A stretch of 64,000 bases of DNA from Desulfotignum sp. (GTDB lineage Bacteria; Desulfobacterota; Desulfobacteria; Desulfobacterales; Desulfobacteraceae). Each line of letters begins with the position of its first letter. The first letter of the stretch is position 1. This document shows, piece by piece, positions 27,343-35,897 of this stretch. The stretch is taken from assembly GCA_011390335.1 (NCBI GenBank), contig JAABSO010000011.1:1-64000 (forward strand), written 5' to 3'. The position numbers and the translations under genes were made by a program. The notes under the pieces are model-generated. The model saw only the letters and a list, made by a program, of their open reading frames with translations, searched no databases and had not been told where the DNA came from.

Positions 27343-29244
27343 TCATGCCTGTTTTCCGTATCCGATCTTTCCTAAAGATGTTGTAATTTCATCCAGGATG
27401 GTGTCATCATCTATGGTCGCAGGTACCTTATACTCTTTTTTGTCTGCAATGGAGCGCATGGTGCCCCGCAGGATTTTGCCGGAACGGGTCTTGGGCAGGC
27501 GCTGGACCACCACAGCTTTTTTAAAGGCTGCCACCGGACCGATGGTGTCCCTGACCCGCTGCACCACCTCTTTGATCAGTTCTTCATGGTCCCGGTCCAC
27601 CCCGGCATTGAGCACCAGCATCCCCAAAGGCACCTGGCCCTTGAGTGCATCTTCCACCCCCATGACAGCGCATTCCGCCACATCCGGATGGCCGGCGATC
27701 ACCTCTTCCATGGCGCCGGTGGACAGGCGGTGGCCTGCCACATTGATGATGTCATCGGTTCTGGCCATGACAAACACATATCCGTCCGCATCAATATACC
27801 CGGCATCCGCGGTTTCATAGTATCCCGGGAATGTTGCCAGGTAGGCGGAAATATACCGGTCATCATTCTGCCACAAGGTGGGCAGGGTGCCCGGTGGCAG
27901 GGGCAGTCTGGCAACAATGGCACCGATTCCCCCAGGTCCTACGGGATCTCCTGTTTCATCCAGTACAGCCAGGTCCCAGCCCGGGGCCGCCTTGGTGGGG
28001 GAGCCGGGTTTGACCGGGAACTGGTGGAGTCCCACACAGTTGGCAGCAATGGCCCAGCCGGTCTCTGTCTGCCACCAGTGGTCTATCACCGGGATTTTGA
28101 GGCTGTTTTCGGCCCAGGAAAGGGTATCTGGATCGGTCCTTTCCCCGGCCAGAAAAAGGTATTTGAAATGCGACAGGTCAAAGCCGGCCATCAATTTGGC
28201 TGCCGGATCCTGCTGCTTGATGGCCCGGAATGCCGTGGGCGCGGTGAACATGGTTTTTACCTTATGCTGGGAGATCACCCGCCAGAACGCGGAGGCATCC
28301 GGTGTTCCCACAGGCTTGCCTTCATAGACGATGGTGGTGCACCCCTTGAACAAGGGGGCATACACGATATAGGAATGCCCTACCACCCAGCCGATGTCCG
28401 AGGCGGCCCAGTACACATCCCCCTGGTTGACGTTGTAAATGGCATTCATTGTCCACTTGAGGGCCACCATGTGGCCGCCGTTGTCCCGGACGATCCCTTT
28501 TGGCTGGCCGGTGGTGCCCGAGGTGTACAGGATATACAGCGGATCTGTGGCAGCCACAGGCACGCAGTCTGCCGGGGCTGCCTTTTCCATGGCATCATCC
28601 CAGTCAAAATCCCTTCCTTTTTGCATGTCGGCATCTGCCTGGGGCCGCGCAAATATGATGCAGGCTTCCGGTTTGGTGTCGGACAGGTCAATGGCCTTGT
28701 CCAGCAGCGGCTTGTATGGGATCACCCGTTTGACTTCAATGCCGCAGGATGCTGACACAATGACCTTGGGTTTGGCATCGTCTATCCGGGTGGCCAGTTC
28801 ATTGGCGGCAAACCCGCCGAACACCACGGAATGGATCGCCCCGATTCTGGCACAGGCCAGCATGGCAAACAGGGCCTGGGGAATCATGGGCATGTAGATG
28901 ATGACCCGGTCTCCTTTGGTCACGCCCCTTTCCCTCAGGACCCCGGCAAAGCGCGACACCTGGTCTTTCAGGTCATTATAGGTATAGGTTGTGATGGTAT
29001 CGGTGACCGGGCTGTCATAAATGACGGCAGCCTGGTCTCCCTTTCCTTGATCCACATGCAGGTCCACCGCGTTGTAGCAGGTGTTGGTTTCCCCGCCCAC
29101 AAACCACCGGAAAAAGGGGGCATTGGTATCATCCAGCACCTTGTCCCATTTTTTATACCAGTGGCACTCTTCGGCAATGGGCCCCCAGAATCCTTCCGGG
29201 TCTTTGATGGATTGTTCATGGGCCTGGTCATACAGATTGGACAT
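27343..29244 (-). CDS. prpE: Propionyl-CoA synthetase (PrpE-like acyl-CoA ligase)
   Basis: 633 residues of the acyl-adenylate synthetase superfamily, ACS subgroup. It has the N-terminal WYKKWDKVLDD segment, the AMP-binding P-loop YTSGTTGQPKGIVRDNGGH, DHWWQTETGWAI, and the C-terminal A10 motif PKTRSGKILRGTMRSIAD whose lysine is the catalytic and acetylatable residue. The RDNGG wording and the WAIAAN block after WWQTETG are the pattern of PrpE rather than Acs. It would activate propionate (or acetate) to the CoA ester with ATP. It starts 31 bases after acs ends and has a strong gaggagg site. Confidence 0.9.
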   Translation of the reverse strand: MSNLYDQAHEQSIKDPEGFWGPIAEECHWYKKWDKVLDDTNAPFFRWFVGGETNTCYNAVDLHVDQGKGDQAAVIYDSPVTDTITTYTYNDLKDQVSRFAGVLRERGVTKGDRVIIYMPMIPQALFAMLACARIGAIHSVVFGGFAANELATRIDDAKPKVIVSASCGIEVKRVIPYKPLLDKAIDLSDTKPEACIIFARPQADADMQKGRDFDWDDAMEKAAPADCVPVAATDPLYILYTSGTTGQPKGIVRDNGGHMVALKWTMNAIYNVNQGDVYWAASDIGWVVGHSYIVYAPLFKGCTTIVYEGKPVGTPDASAFWRVISQHKVKTMFTAPTAFRAIKQQDPAAKLMAGFDLSHFKYLFLAGERTDPDTLSWAENSLKIPVIDHWWQTETGWAIAANCVGLHQFPVKPGSPTKAAPGWDLAVLDETGDPVGPGGIGAIVARLPLPPGTLPTLWQNDDRYISAYLATFPGYYETADAGYIDADGYVFVMARTDDIINVAGHRLSTGAMEEVIAGHPDVAECAVMGVEDALKGQVPLGMLVLNAGVDRDHEELIKEVVQRVRDTIGPVAAFKKAVVVQRLPKTRSGKILRGTMRSIADKKEYKVPATIDDDTILDEITTSLGKIGYGKQA

Positions 29245-29275
29245 TGTGTTTCCTCCTCACATTAACAGCGCAGCA

Positions 29276-31306
29276 TTATTTTTGAACCATGTTCTTGATC
29301 TCTTCCACAACTTCCGGGTTGGCCAGGGTCATGACATCCCCTACATCGCCTTTGTTGGAGATTGCGCCCAGAACCCGGCGCATGATTTTTCCGGACCGGG
29401 TTTTGGGCATGTCCGGCACCAGCCAGACTCTTCTGGGTTTGGCAATCTTGCCGATCTGGTCACATATGGCATCGGAGATTTTCTTTGCCAGTTCGTCTGA
29501 CGGCTGGACCCCTGTTTTCAGGGCAATGTACAGATCCGGTTCCTTGCCTTTGATCTCATGGGATACCGGCACAACCGCGGCTTCCGCCACCTCATCCACC
29601 ACCATGGCTGCTGATTCGATCTCTTTGGTTCCCAGGCGGTGGCCGGATACATTGATAACATCATCGATCCGTCCCAGGATTCTGAAATAGCCGTCTTCGG
29701 CCATCATGGCGGCGTCTCCTGCCAGATAGGGCCAGTCTTTCCAGTCCTTGCTCTCCGGATTTCTGCACACCGGTGCAAAATAGGTGTCCACAAACCGCTG
29801 GCGGTCTCCCCAGATGGTCTGGAACTGTCCCGGCCAGGGGTTGCGGATGCAGATATTGCCGGCAATCCCGGTTTCGTTGATCTCATTGCCTTCGTCATCC
29901 AGGATGAAGGGGTGGATGCCCGGAACCCCGGGGCCGGCGCTGCCCGGTTTCATGGGCTTGATGCCCGGCACGGTGGAACATAAAAACCCGCCCGTCTCGG
30001 TTTGCCACCAGGTGTCCACGATAATGGCCTCTCCCTTGCCCACGGCACTTTCATACCATTTCCACACTTCCGGCTCGATGGGTTCGCCCACGGTGGTCAT
30101 GTGTTTGAAGTGATAGGTGTATTTGGCCGGTTCTTCAGGTCCCAGTTTGCGCAGGGCACGGATGGCGGTGGGGGCTGTATGGAAGATGTTGACATCCAGT
30201 TCCTGGGCAATGCGCCAGGACCTGCCGGCATCCGGATAGGTGGGCACCCCTTCGTAGATGACGGAGGAGGCGCACAGGGCCAGGGGGCCGTATACGATAA
30301 AGGAATGCCCCGTGATCCACCCGATGTCCGCCATGCACCAGTACACATCTTCCGGATGGATATCCTGGATATATTTGGACATGGCCGTGACATAGGCCAG
30401 GTATCCGCCGGTGCCGTGCTGACATCCCTTGGGTTTGCCGGTGGTGCCGCTGGTGTACATGAGAAACAGAGGATCTTCAGACAGCATCTTTTCCGGTTCA
30501 ATGCGTTTGCCATAGTGGTTTTTCAACTCTTCGTTCACAAACACATCCCTGCCGTCGGCCATGGGGGTATCTGAAGAATATTTGCCCGGATACCGCTGCC
30601 ACACCAGCACCTTGTCCACCACCTGGCCCTGTTTTTCAGAAATTTTGACGGCCTCGTCAGCATATTGCTTGTGGTTGAGCAGCTTGCCGGCCCGGTAGTA
30701 GGCATCCATGGTGATGAGGACCCGGGAGTTGGAGTCCACGATCCGGTCGGCACAGGCGGATGCGGAGAACCCGCCGAAGACGACGGAATGGATTACCCCG
30801 AGTCTGGCACAGGCCAGCATGGTGATGGGCAGTTCGGCGGACATGGGCATGTGGATGGTGACCCGGTCGCCGCGCTTAAGTCCTGCAAAATCCCGCAGCA
30901 GGGAGGCGAATTCATTGACCCGGACATACAGTTCCTGGTAAGTGATATGGTCGATGCGCTCTTCTTCGAGTTCCGGAACAAAATGGATGGCGGTCTTGTT
31001 CTTGTTGTCTTTGAGGTGACGGTCGATGCAGTTGTAGCTGGCATTGATCAGGCCGCCTTTAAACCATTTGAAACAGGGTGCGTCACTGGTGTCCAGGACC
31101 TCGTCCCAGTATTTATACCAGGTGAGCATTTGTGCAAAATCAGTATAATAATCCGGGAAATTGTCCAGACTGAACCGGTCAAAGATGGCTGGATCAGTCA
31201 GGTTGGCCTGGCCGATGAACTTGGGGGAAGGATAATAGTAATCTTCTTCTTTCCAGTGGACAGCAATTTGGGCTTCCGTGGTTTCGACAACTTCTTTTCT
31301 GCTCAT
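29276..31306 (-). CDS. acs: Acetyl-CoA synthetase
   Basis: 676 residues, AMP-forming. The N-terminal ACAS region (WYKYWDEVLDTSDAPCFKWF), core motif YTSGTTGKPKGCQHGTGGYL, acetate-pocket tryptophan in VDTWWQTETGGF, hinge GRIDDVINVSGHRLGT and PKTRSGKIMRRVL with the regulatory lysine are all present. It catalyses acetate plus ATP plus CoA to acetyl-CoA, the entry step for complete oxidation in acetate-using sulfate reducers. First gene of the minus-strand cluster acs-prpE-symporter-peptide-exonuclease-LemA-DUF294; the promoter must lie in the AT-rich 31307-31760 spacer. Start has aaaggag 6 bases upstream. Confidence 0.95.
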   Translation of the reverse strand: MSRKEVVETTEAQIAVHWKEEDYYYPSPKFIGQANLTDPAIFDRFSLDNFPDYYTDFAQMLTWYKYWDEVLDTSDAPCFKWFKGGLINASYNCIDRHLKDNKNKTAIHFVPELEEERIDHITYQELYVRVNEFASLLRDFAGLKRGDRVTIHMPMSAELPITMLACARLGVIHSVVFGGFSASACADRIVDSNSRVLITMDAYYRAGKLLNHKQYADEAVKISEKQGQVVDKVLVWQRYPGKYSSDTPMADGRDVFVNEELKNHYGKRIEPEKMLSEDPLFLMYTSGTTGKPKGCQHGTGGYLAYVTAMSKYIQDIHPEDVYWCMADIGWITGHSFIVYGPLALCASSVIYEGVPTYPDAGRSWRIAQELDVNIFHTAPTAIRALRKLGPEEPAKYTYHFKHMTTVGEPIEPEVWKWYESAVGKGEAIIVDTWWQTETGGFLCSTVPGIKPMKPGSAGPGVPGIHPFILDDEGNEINETGIAGNICIRNPWPGQFQTIWGDRQRFVDTYFAPVCRNPESKDWKDWPYLAGDAAMMAEDGYFRILGRIDDVINVSGHRLGTKEIESAAMVVDEVAEAAVVPVSHEIKGKEPDLYIALKTGVQPSDELAKKISDAICDQIGKIAKPRRVWLVPDMPKTRSGKIMRRVLGAISNKGDVGDVMTLANPEVVEEIKNMVQK

Positions 31307-31761
31307 GCGGCATCTCCTTTGTTATGGTGTAATTATTTGAAATAATAAATAATTTTAATAAACACAGAGAATGCTATCACCTCCTTTTTCATTGGATAGA
31401 CCATTATTTATCTGGTTTTGTCTAGTTTGTAGCGATATAGTAACTATTTTGTACTTACGGCGTTGTGTCGGTATATCCTGCAATTGCTGAAGGCCAGCAA
31501 CACGTATTTTCAACAGCCGGGCGAGAAGGCGGCAACGTCCAGAAGGAGATCCAAAATCTGCATTATTAGCTGAATTTGATTTATTTTACTTTTCCATCAC
31601 ATATTAAGAATATCCGGTTAAGTCAATAAAAAAAATGTGATTGCTGTAAAATATTTTTGCATGCAGGGTCTTTCTGCCTGGAAATCCTTTTACAGCTAAA
31701 AACAAAAAATCATTGCCAGGCAATGGTTTGCCAGGGTATAGTCTGGAAAGAAGTAACCAAA
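31307..31761. other. AT-rich intergenic region between divergent acs and lud genes
   Basis: 455 bases without a supported gene. The acs promoter and operators must be here, but I could not assign -35/-10 boxes with confidence. An 81-codon minus-strand frame (31604-31849) is not supported: low-complexity composition and overlap with a repeat. Confidence 0.5.
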
Positions 31762-31926
31762 TATGAAAGCTGTTAGCTGTTAGCTGATAGCTTTTAGCTG
31801 TGTACTGATGGCTTTCATATAACCCCCATGCCCTGGCGGGCACAACCAAAAATGAAAGTATGAGCAGGCAGATATTAACTTAACACTTAAAACGTAAAAC
31901 TTAAAACGTAACACTTTCATATAAAA
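31762..31926. repeat. Composite intergenic repeat, copy 3 (most complete)
   Basis: Order on the plus strand: tatgaaagc, agctgtt-type heptamers (31767-31800), gtactgatggctttcatat, the hairpin cccatgccctggcgggcac (31826-31844), a tatgaaag-like unit, then aaaacgtaaaacttaaaacg runs (31885-31912) and finally tttcatataaaa 28 bases before the lud ATG. All modules found singly in the other copies occur here together. Confidence 0.75.
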
Positions 31927-31954
31927 AAATGCAGACACAAGAAAGGATTCACCC

Positions 31955-32608
31955 ATGAAACATCCCATTGACAACTACTGGAATCTCAAGCTTCAGGCAG
32001 TCAAGGACAATCTGGAAAAAAACAATTTTGAGGTGTATATTGCGGATTCCGCAGCAGCTGCCAAAGATCTTGCCCTGGACCAAATCATACCGGCCCTGGA
32101 TGTGAAAAGCGTTTCCTGGGGCGGGTCCATGTCCTTTGTGGCCACCGGCCTTTTTCATGCGCTCATGGAAAACAAGGACCTTGAGATCATCAACACCTTT
32201 GACAAAAGCCTTTCTTTTGAGGATATGATGGAAACCCGGCGCCGGTCCCTGCTGGTGGATCTGTTCATCACCGGTACCAATGCCCTGACCGAAGCGGGCC
32301 AGCTGGTGAACCTGGACATGATCGGCAACCGGGTGGGGGCCATGATGTGGGGACCTGTGCATGTGCTGCTCATCATCGGCAGAAACAAGCTGTGCCAGGA
32401 TATGGAAGATGCCATGTTCCGGATAAAAAATTATGCCGCACCAGTGAACACCATGAATCTGGACAAGAAAACCCCGTGTGCCGCCACCGGCATCTGCCAG
32501 GAATGCGCCAGTCCGGACCGGATCTGCAACTACTGGACAATCATAGAAAAATCATTTGTTAAAAAACGGATCAAGATTATTCTGGTTAATGAAGATATGG
32601 GATTTTAA
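31955..32608 (+). CDS. LUD-domain (LutC/YkgG-like) protein
   Basis: 217 residues of the LUD superfamily (lactate utilisation protein C / YkgG). Typical pieces: SVSWGGSMSF after strand 3, RRRSLLVDLFITGTNALTEAGQLVNLDMIGNRVGAMMWGP and the C-terminal Cys-rich segment PCAATGICQECASPDRIC. Family members take part in L-lactate oxidation or bind small anions, but the LutA/LutB partners are absent here. Ribosome binding site aaagga 8 bases before ATG. A DUF166 gene follows 3 bases downstream. Confidence 0.87.
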   Translation: MKHPIDNYWNLKLQAVKDNLEKNNFEVYIADSAAAAKDLALDQIIPALDVKSVSWGGSMSFVATGLFHALMENKDLEIINTFDKSLSFEDMMETRRRSLLVDLFITGTNALTEAGQLVNLDMIGNRVGAMMWGPVHVLLIIGRNKLCQDMEDAMFRIKNYAAPVNTMNLDKKTPCAATGICQECASPDRICNYWTIIEKSFVKKRIKIILVNEDMGF

Positions 32609-32611
32609 GTC

Positions 32612-33265
32612 ATGCAGACCATTGCAGTTTTTCAACAGAACGGATCCGGAAATACAAAGATTGCGGGTATCAACCAGTTCGGGGACCAGCAATTTCGTAT
32701 ACAGATTTTTGACATTGAACCAAACCTGCCGGAGGTTTTGGATGACACGTCCCCATACCTGCCAAAGGTTATTCATGCGGATCTGGTTCTGGATTATCTC
32801 AAACACCATGACCTGTCTGAAGATTTAAGCCTGCTGTGCGAAAAACTGGGGATTCCCCTGGTGGCTTCAGGCAAAAAAATCCAATGCGGCAATGCCCTCT
32901 GCCCGCCCACCTGCTGCACCCTGGCAGACCACACAGCCCTCGGGGATTACGGAAAAATATTCGGCGCCCCGAAAATTGCGGTGGATGTTGCCGATGACTG
33001 CATTGCCGAAATCCGGGTACTGCGGGGTGCGCCCTGCGGCGCCACCTGGCTGGCGGCAAAAAAAGTTGCAGGCCTGCCCCTGAAAGAGGCCATGACCCGG
33101 TTCGGTCTGGAGGTCCAGTTTTTCTGTTCCGCCAACCCGGCCGGATGGGATCCCCTCTACGGCAAGAGTCCTGTGCATGTGGCAGCGGACATCCACTCCG
33201 CCGCATTGAAAACCTGCCTGAAAAAGCAGGCCCATCACGCCTGTTCCCGGGAGGATAGCCTGTAA
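32612..33265 (+). CDS. DUF166 family protein
   Basis: 217 residues matching the DUF166 family found mostly in methanogens and sulfate reducers; function unknown. It has a conserved cysteine block (CGNALCPPTCCTL) around residues 95-105, further cysteines at RGAPCGATWLAAK and FFCSANPAGWDPLYGKSP, which could hold a metal or Fe-S cluster. Coupled to the LUD gene with a 3-base gap, so the two are likely made together. Archaeal relatives were once annotated as thymidylate synthase, which the sequence does not support. Confidence 0.8.
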   Translation: MQTIAVFQQNGSGNTKIAGINQFGDQQFRIQIFDIEPNLPEVLDDTSPYLPKVIHADLVLDYLKHHDLSEDLSLLCEKLGIPLVASGKKIQCGNALCPPTCCTLADHTALGDYGKIFGAPKIAVDVADDCIAEIRVLRGAPCGATWLAAKKVAGLPLKEAMTRFGLEVQFFCSANPAGWDPLYGKSPVHVAADIHSAALKTCLKKQAHHACSREDSL

Positions 33266-33321
33266 CCATTTGGGGTAAGTCACAGGTTGCCAAAAAAAGT
33301 CTGTCGCCCCTGCCGGTGCCC

Positions 33322-33597
33322 TCAATACCGTATTTCAAAGGTGCTGAAATCAGGCGCTGACGGCATGTCTTCAGTGACAACCTGGTCCACCCGGGAGGCC
33401 GGGGCGCCTGTGTGACACCATTTTTCCATCTGTGCCACCTGGTCGGGTGTTCCCTGAAACACAGCTTCCACAGATCCGTCAGCCCGGTTTTTGACATACC
33501 CGGTGACCCCGGTTTTCTGTGCGGCTTTAAGGGTCTCCATGCGGAAGAACACCCTCTGGACCTTTCCGGAAATCAAGACTTTCATGGATTGTGTCAT
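33322..33597 (-). CDS. acyP: Internal acylphosphatase frame (nested in dinB)
   Basis: Starting at the ATG complementary to 33595-33597, preceded by aaaaggagg (33602-33609) at 4 bases, this nested frame encodes a 91-residue acylphosphatase (MTQSMKVLISGKV...), the family's usual length. Both active-site residues are kept, although the usual VQGVFFR loop reads VQRVFFR. It hydrolyses acyl phosphates such as acetyl phosphate in known members. Whether it is expressed free, as the C-terminal part of DinB, or both, cannot be told from sequence. Confidence 0.6.
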   Translation of the reverse strand: MTQSMKVLISGKVQRVFFRMETLKAAQKTGVTGYVKNRADGSVEAVFQGTPDQVAQMEKWCHTGAPASRVDQVVTEDMPSAPDFSTFEIRY

Positions 33598-34785
33598 TTT
33601 TCCTCCTTTTGGCAAGGGTTTTGCGGTCATTGGTTTTAAAACAGCCGGTGCCACCATGTCCCTGCCGAATTTTTCAAAAATCCTGTCCACAGCCCGGTCC
33701 ACAGATTCCCATTGTTTTTTGAGCCTGTGTCCGGCCGGGGGGATCAGCGCCATTTGGACCGGTACATCTGCGGATTGCAGATGGGAGACACCCACCCCGA
33801 GCAGCCGGATTCTCTTTTTCAGGGGCACCTGTTCAAACAGGGACAATGCCAGGTGAAAAATTGCCTCACCAGAGCAGATGGGTTCATCAATTTTCCGGGA
33901 TCTGGTGATGAGGGTGAAATCAGAGAATTTGATCTTAATGGACACACTGCAGCAGACCAGACCTTTTTTTCTCAGATCCCTTCCCACCCTTCTGGAATGG
34001 GCAAGCAGGATATCTTTGGCTTCATGGAAGTCAGAAATATCCGCTGCCAGGGTGGTTTCACTGGAAATGGATTTGCGCAGGGCCCGGGTCTGTACCCTGG
34101 ATTCATCAATGCCGCAGGAAAGCTGAAACAGCCGTACACCGAATTTTCCCAGTTTTTTAGACAAAAAATCTGTATCAAACCGCTGGACATCCCCCAGGGT
34201 GCGGATGTTTAAAATACCCATCTGTTTCATGGCCCGGGTGCCAACTCCGGGGATTTTTTCTATGGGCAGATTCTTGAGCACGGCCGGCATCTGTTCTCTG
34301 GAAATATGGGTCAGTCCGTCGGGTTTGTGCATGTCGGAAGCGATTTTGGCCAGAAACTTCACCGGTGCAATACCGATTGAGCAGGTCAAAGACAGGTCTG
34401 TCAGGATTTTTTGCTTTATCTGCATGGCAATGGCTTCAGGCGGGCCGAACAGGGTCCTGCACCCGGTAACGTCTGCATATGCCTCATCAATGGATACCGG
34501 TTCCACCAATGGGGAAAACTGTGATATCACGGCCATGACCTGCCGGGAAACCCTGGCATATTTTTCCATGTCCACCGGTACCACCACCAGGTGTCTGCAG
34601 CGCTGCCTGGCCTGGAACAGCGGCATGGCAGAATGGATGCCGAATTGCCTGGCTTCATAGCTTGCCGTGGATACCACTGCCCGCTGGGAATCGCCGCATA
34701 TCACCACAGGCTGATTTTTCAGCTCCGGTTTGTCCCGCTGTTCAACAGAAGCAAAAAACGCGTCCATATCAATGTGCAGGATCAT
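33322..34785 (-). CDS. dinB: DNA polymerase IV (DinB) fused in frame to acylphosphatase
   Basis: 487 residues. Residues 1-390 are a Y-family translesion polymerase: MILHIDMDAFFASVEQRD with the first catalytic Asp, SIDEAYADVTG with Asp-Glu, a helix-hairpin-helix (LPIEKIPGVGTRAMKQMG) and little-finger domain. The normal end of DinB is reached near residue 395, but no stop codon occurs: the frame continues into a complete acylphosphatase of about 90 residues, with catalytic Arg in VFFRMET and Asn in GYVKNRADG. An internal Shine-Dalgarno and ATG sit exactly at the junction, so the acylphosphatase may also be made alone. The first 17 bases overlap the pilZ end. DinB-acylphosphatase fusions are not something I know of; a lost stop codon or sequencing error are alternatives. 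Confidence 0.9.
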   Translation of the reverse strand: MILHIDMDAFFASVEQRDKPELKNQPVVICGDSQRAVVSTASYEARQFGIHSAMPLFQARQRCRHLVVVPVDMEKYARVSRQVMAVISQFSPLVEPVSIDEAYADVTGCRTLFGPPEAIAMQIKQKILTDLSLTCSIGIAPVKFLAKIASDMHKPDGLTHISREQMPAVLKNLPIEKIPGVGTRAMKQMGILNIRTLGDVQRFDTDFLSKKLGKFGVRLFQLSCGIDESRVQTRALRKSISSETTLAADISDFHEAKDILLAHSRRVGRDLRKKGLVCCSVSIKIKFSDFTLITRSRKIDEPICSGEAIFHLALSLFEQVPLKKRIRLLGVGVSHLQSADVPVQMALIPPAGHRLKKQWESVDRAVDRIFEKFGRDMVAPAVLKPMTAKPLPKGGKMTQSMKVLISGKVQRVFFRMETLKAAQKTGVTGYVKNRADGSVEAVFQGTPDQVAQMEKWCHTGAPASRVDQVVTEDMPSAPDFSTFEIRY

Positions 34786-35194
34786 GGGGCCTGTTGCTCA
34801 ATCTTTTTTTCTGCAGTTCCAGCACATATTTGTGCAGCATCTCATACTGTTCTATGGTGCAGTTTTCAAATATGCAGTGGCAGACCTGTATACGGCTGAT
34901 GAAAAGGATGCGCACCCGGGCGGAAAAAATGTTGCTTTTCAGGAAACCGGGAATATTCAGATCCAACTGGATATGATCTGCATCATATTGTGAGAACCCT
35001 TTGTTGATAAACGCCATGCCGCCTGCGCTGATATCCACAATCGGAACTGTTTTGCCCAGAAACCGGACAGTTATGCGTTCGTGTTCTTCAAATACATACC
35101 GGAAGGTTTCCCGCAGGTTCTGACGGTCATGGGTGTCCAGGGTGTCCGGATTAAACAGCTGTTCAGAACCGGGTTTGACTTTTTTCCAGAACAA
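34769..35194 (-). CDS. PilZ-domain protein
   Basis: About 141 residues. A c-di-GMP-receptor-type PilZ fold is suggested by ERITVRFLGKTVPIVDISAGGMAF, which keeps the D-x-S-x-G-G loop, though the preceding RxxxR motif is replaced (RETFRYVFEEHERI), so binding may be weak. A TTG at 35194 has an excellent aggagg 6 bases upstream and is the probable start; a longer frame begins at 35227. It overlaps motB by 32 bases and dinB by 17. The position next to motAB suggests a flagellar-brake role. Confidence 0.72.
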   Translation of the reverse strand: MFWKKVKPGSEQLFNPDTLDTHDRQNLRETFRYVFEEHERITVRFLGKTVPIVDISAGGMAFINKGFSQYDADHIQLDLNIPGFLKSNIFSARVRILFISRIQVCHCIFENCTIEQYEMLHKYVLELQKKRLSNRPHDPAH

Positions 35195-35897
35195 ATTCAA
35201 CCCTCCTGTTAGCAGTCCTGCCGGCATCGGTGGTGTTGGGCAGCAGGGGCATGATTTCCCCGTACCCGGTGGCGGTCAGCCGCTGGGGTGCAATTCCTTT
35301 GGCCACCAGATATTTCAGGACAGTGGTGGCCCGTATGGCGGACAGTTCCCAGTTGGAGGGAAATGCCTGTGTGGAAATGGGAACATTGTCTGTATGCCCC
35401 TTGATGTTGATGGTAAAGTCCGGATAGTCCTCAAAAACAGCGATCATGCGGTCAAAAAGGGGCAGGGCCCCGGCGTTGAGTGCGGCTGAACCGGATGAGA
35501 ACAACACCTCTCCCGACACCCTGAAGATAATTTTTCCGCCAAGGGCATAGGTTTCCAGGTGGCCGGCCTGGTCGAAATTTTTGGCAAGGCGGCTCATATC
35601 CTTGAAAAGGGATTTTTTGCGCAGAGTGAGTCCTGTGACATCCTCGATGCTGATTTTCTGGTCCGGCACCTGTGAAAATTCCAGCAATGCCATGATATCT
35701 TCAGGGTCCTTTTCCTGCTGGATCTCATTTTTTACCGTTTCCATGACCGCTTCAACTTGTTGTTTTTCAAAGGCGGAAAGCGTGTAGAGCAGGACAAAAA
35801 ACACCAGCAGCAGGGTCATCATGTCTGCATAGGTGACAAGCCATGTGGCATCATCATCATAGGTGATGAAACTGTTATGGTACTGGGTGTCTCTCAT
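35163..35897 (-). CDS. motB: Flagellar motor stator protein MotB (OmpA-type)
   Basis: 244 residues. One transmembrane helix near the N-terminus (TWLVTYADMMTLLLVFFVLLY) contains the ion-carrying Asp of the stator channel; a periplasmic linker leads to a C-terminal OmpA/MotB peptidoglycan-binding domain (INIKGHTDNVP, NWELSAIRATTVLKYL, GRTANRRVEF). Overlaps motA by 4 bases (ATGA). Together they would form the stator unit that drives flagellar rotation; sodium or proton coupling cannot be decided, though the motA partner looks PomA-like. Confidence 0.92.
   Translation of the reverse strand: MRDTQYHNSFITYDDDATWLVTYADMMTLLLVFFVLLYTLSAFEKQQVEAVMETVKNEIQQEKDPEDIMALLEFSQVPDQKISIEDVTGLTLRKKSLFKDMSRLAKNFDQAGHLETYALGGKIIFRVSGEVLFSSGSAALNAGALPLFDRMIAVFEDYPDFTINIKGHTDNVPISTQAFPSNWELSAIRATTVLKYLVAKGIAPQRLTATGYGEIMPLLPNTTDAGRTANRRVEFVLEKSQTRF

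Noticed and set aside
31479..31500. Sigma-54-like promoter (tggc...ttgca on the minus strand) upstream of acs
   Set aside because: The spacing between the GG and GC elements is 12 bases instead of the required 10.
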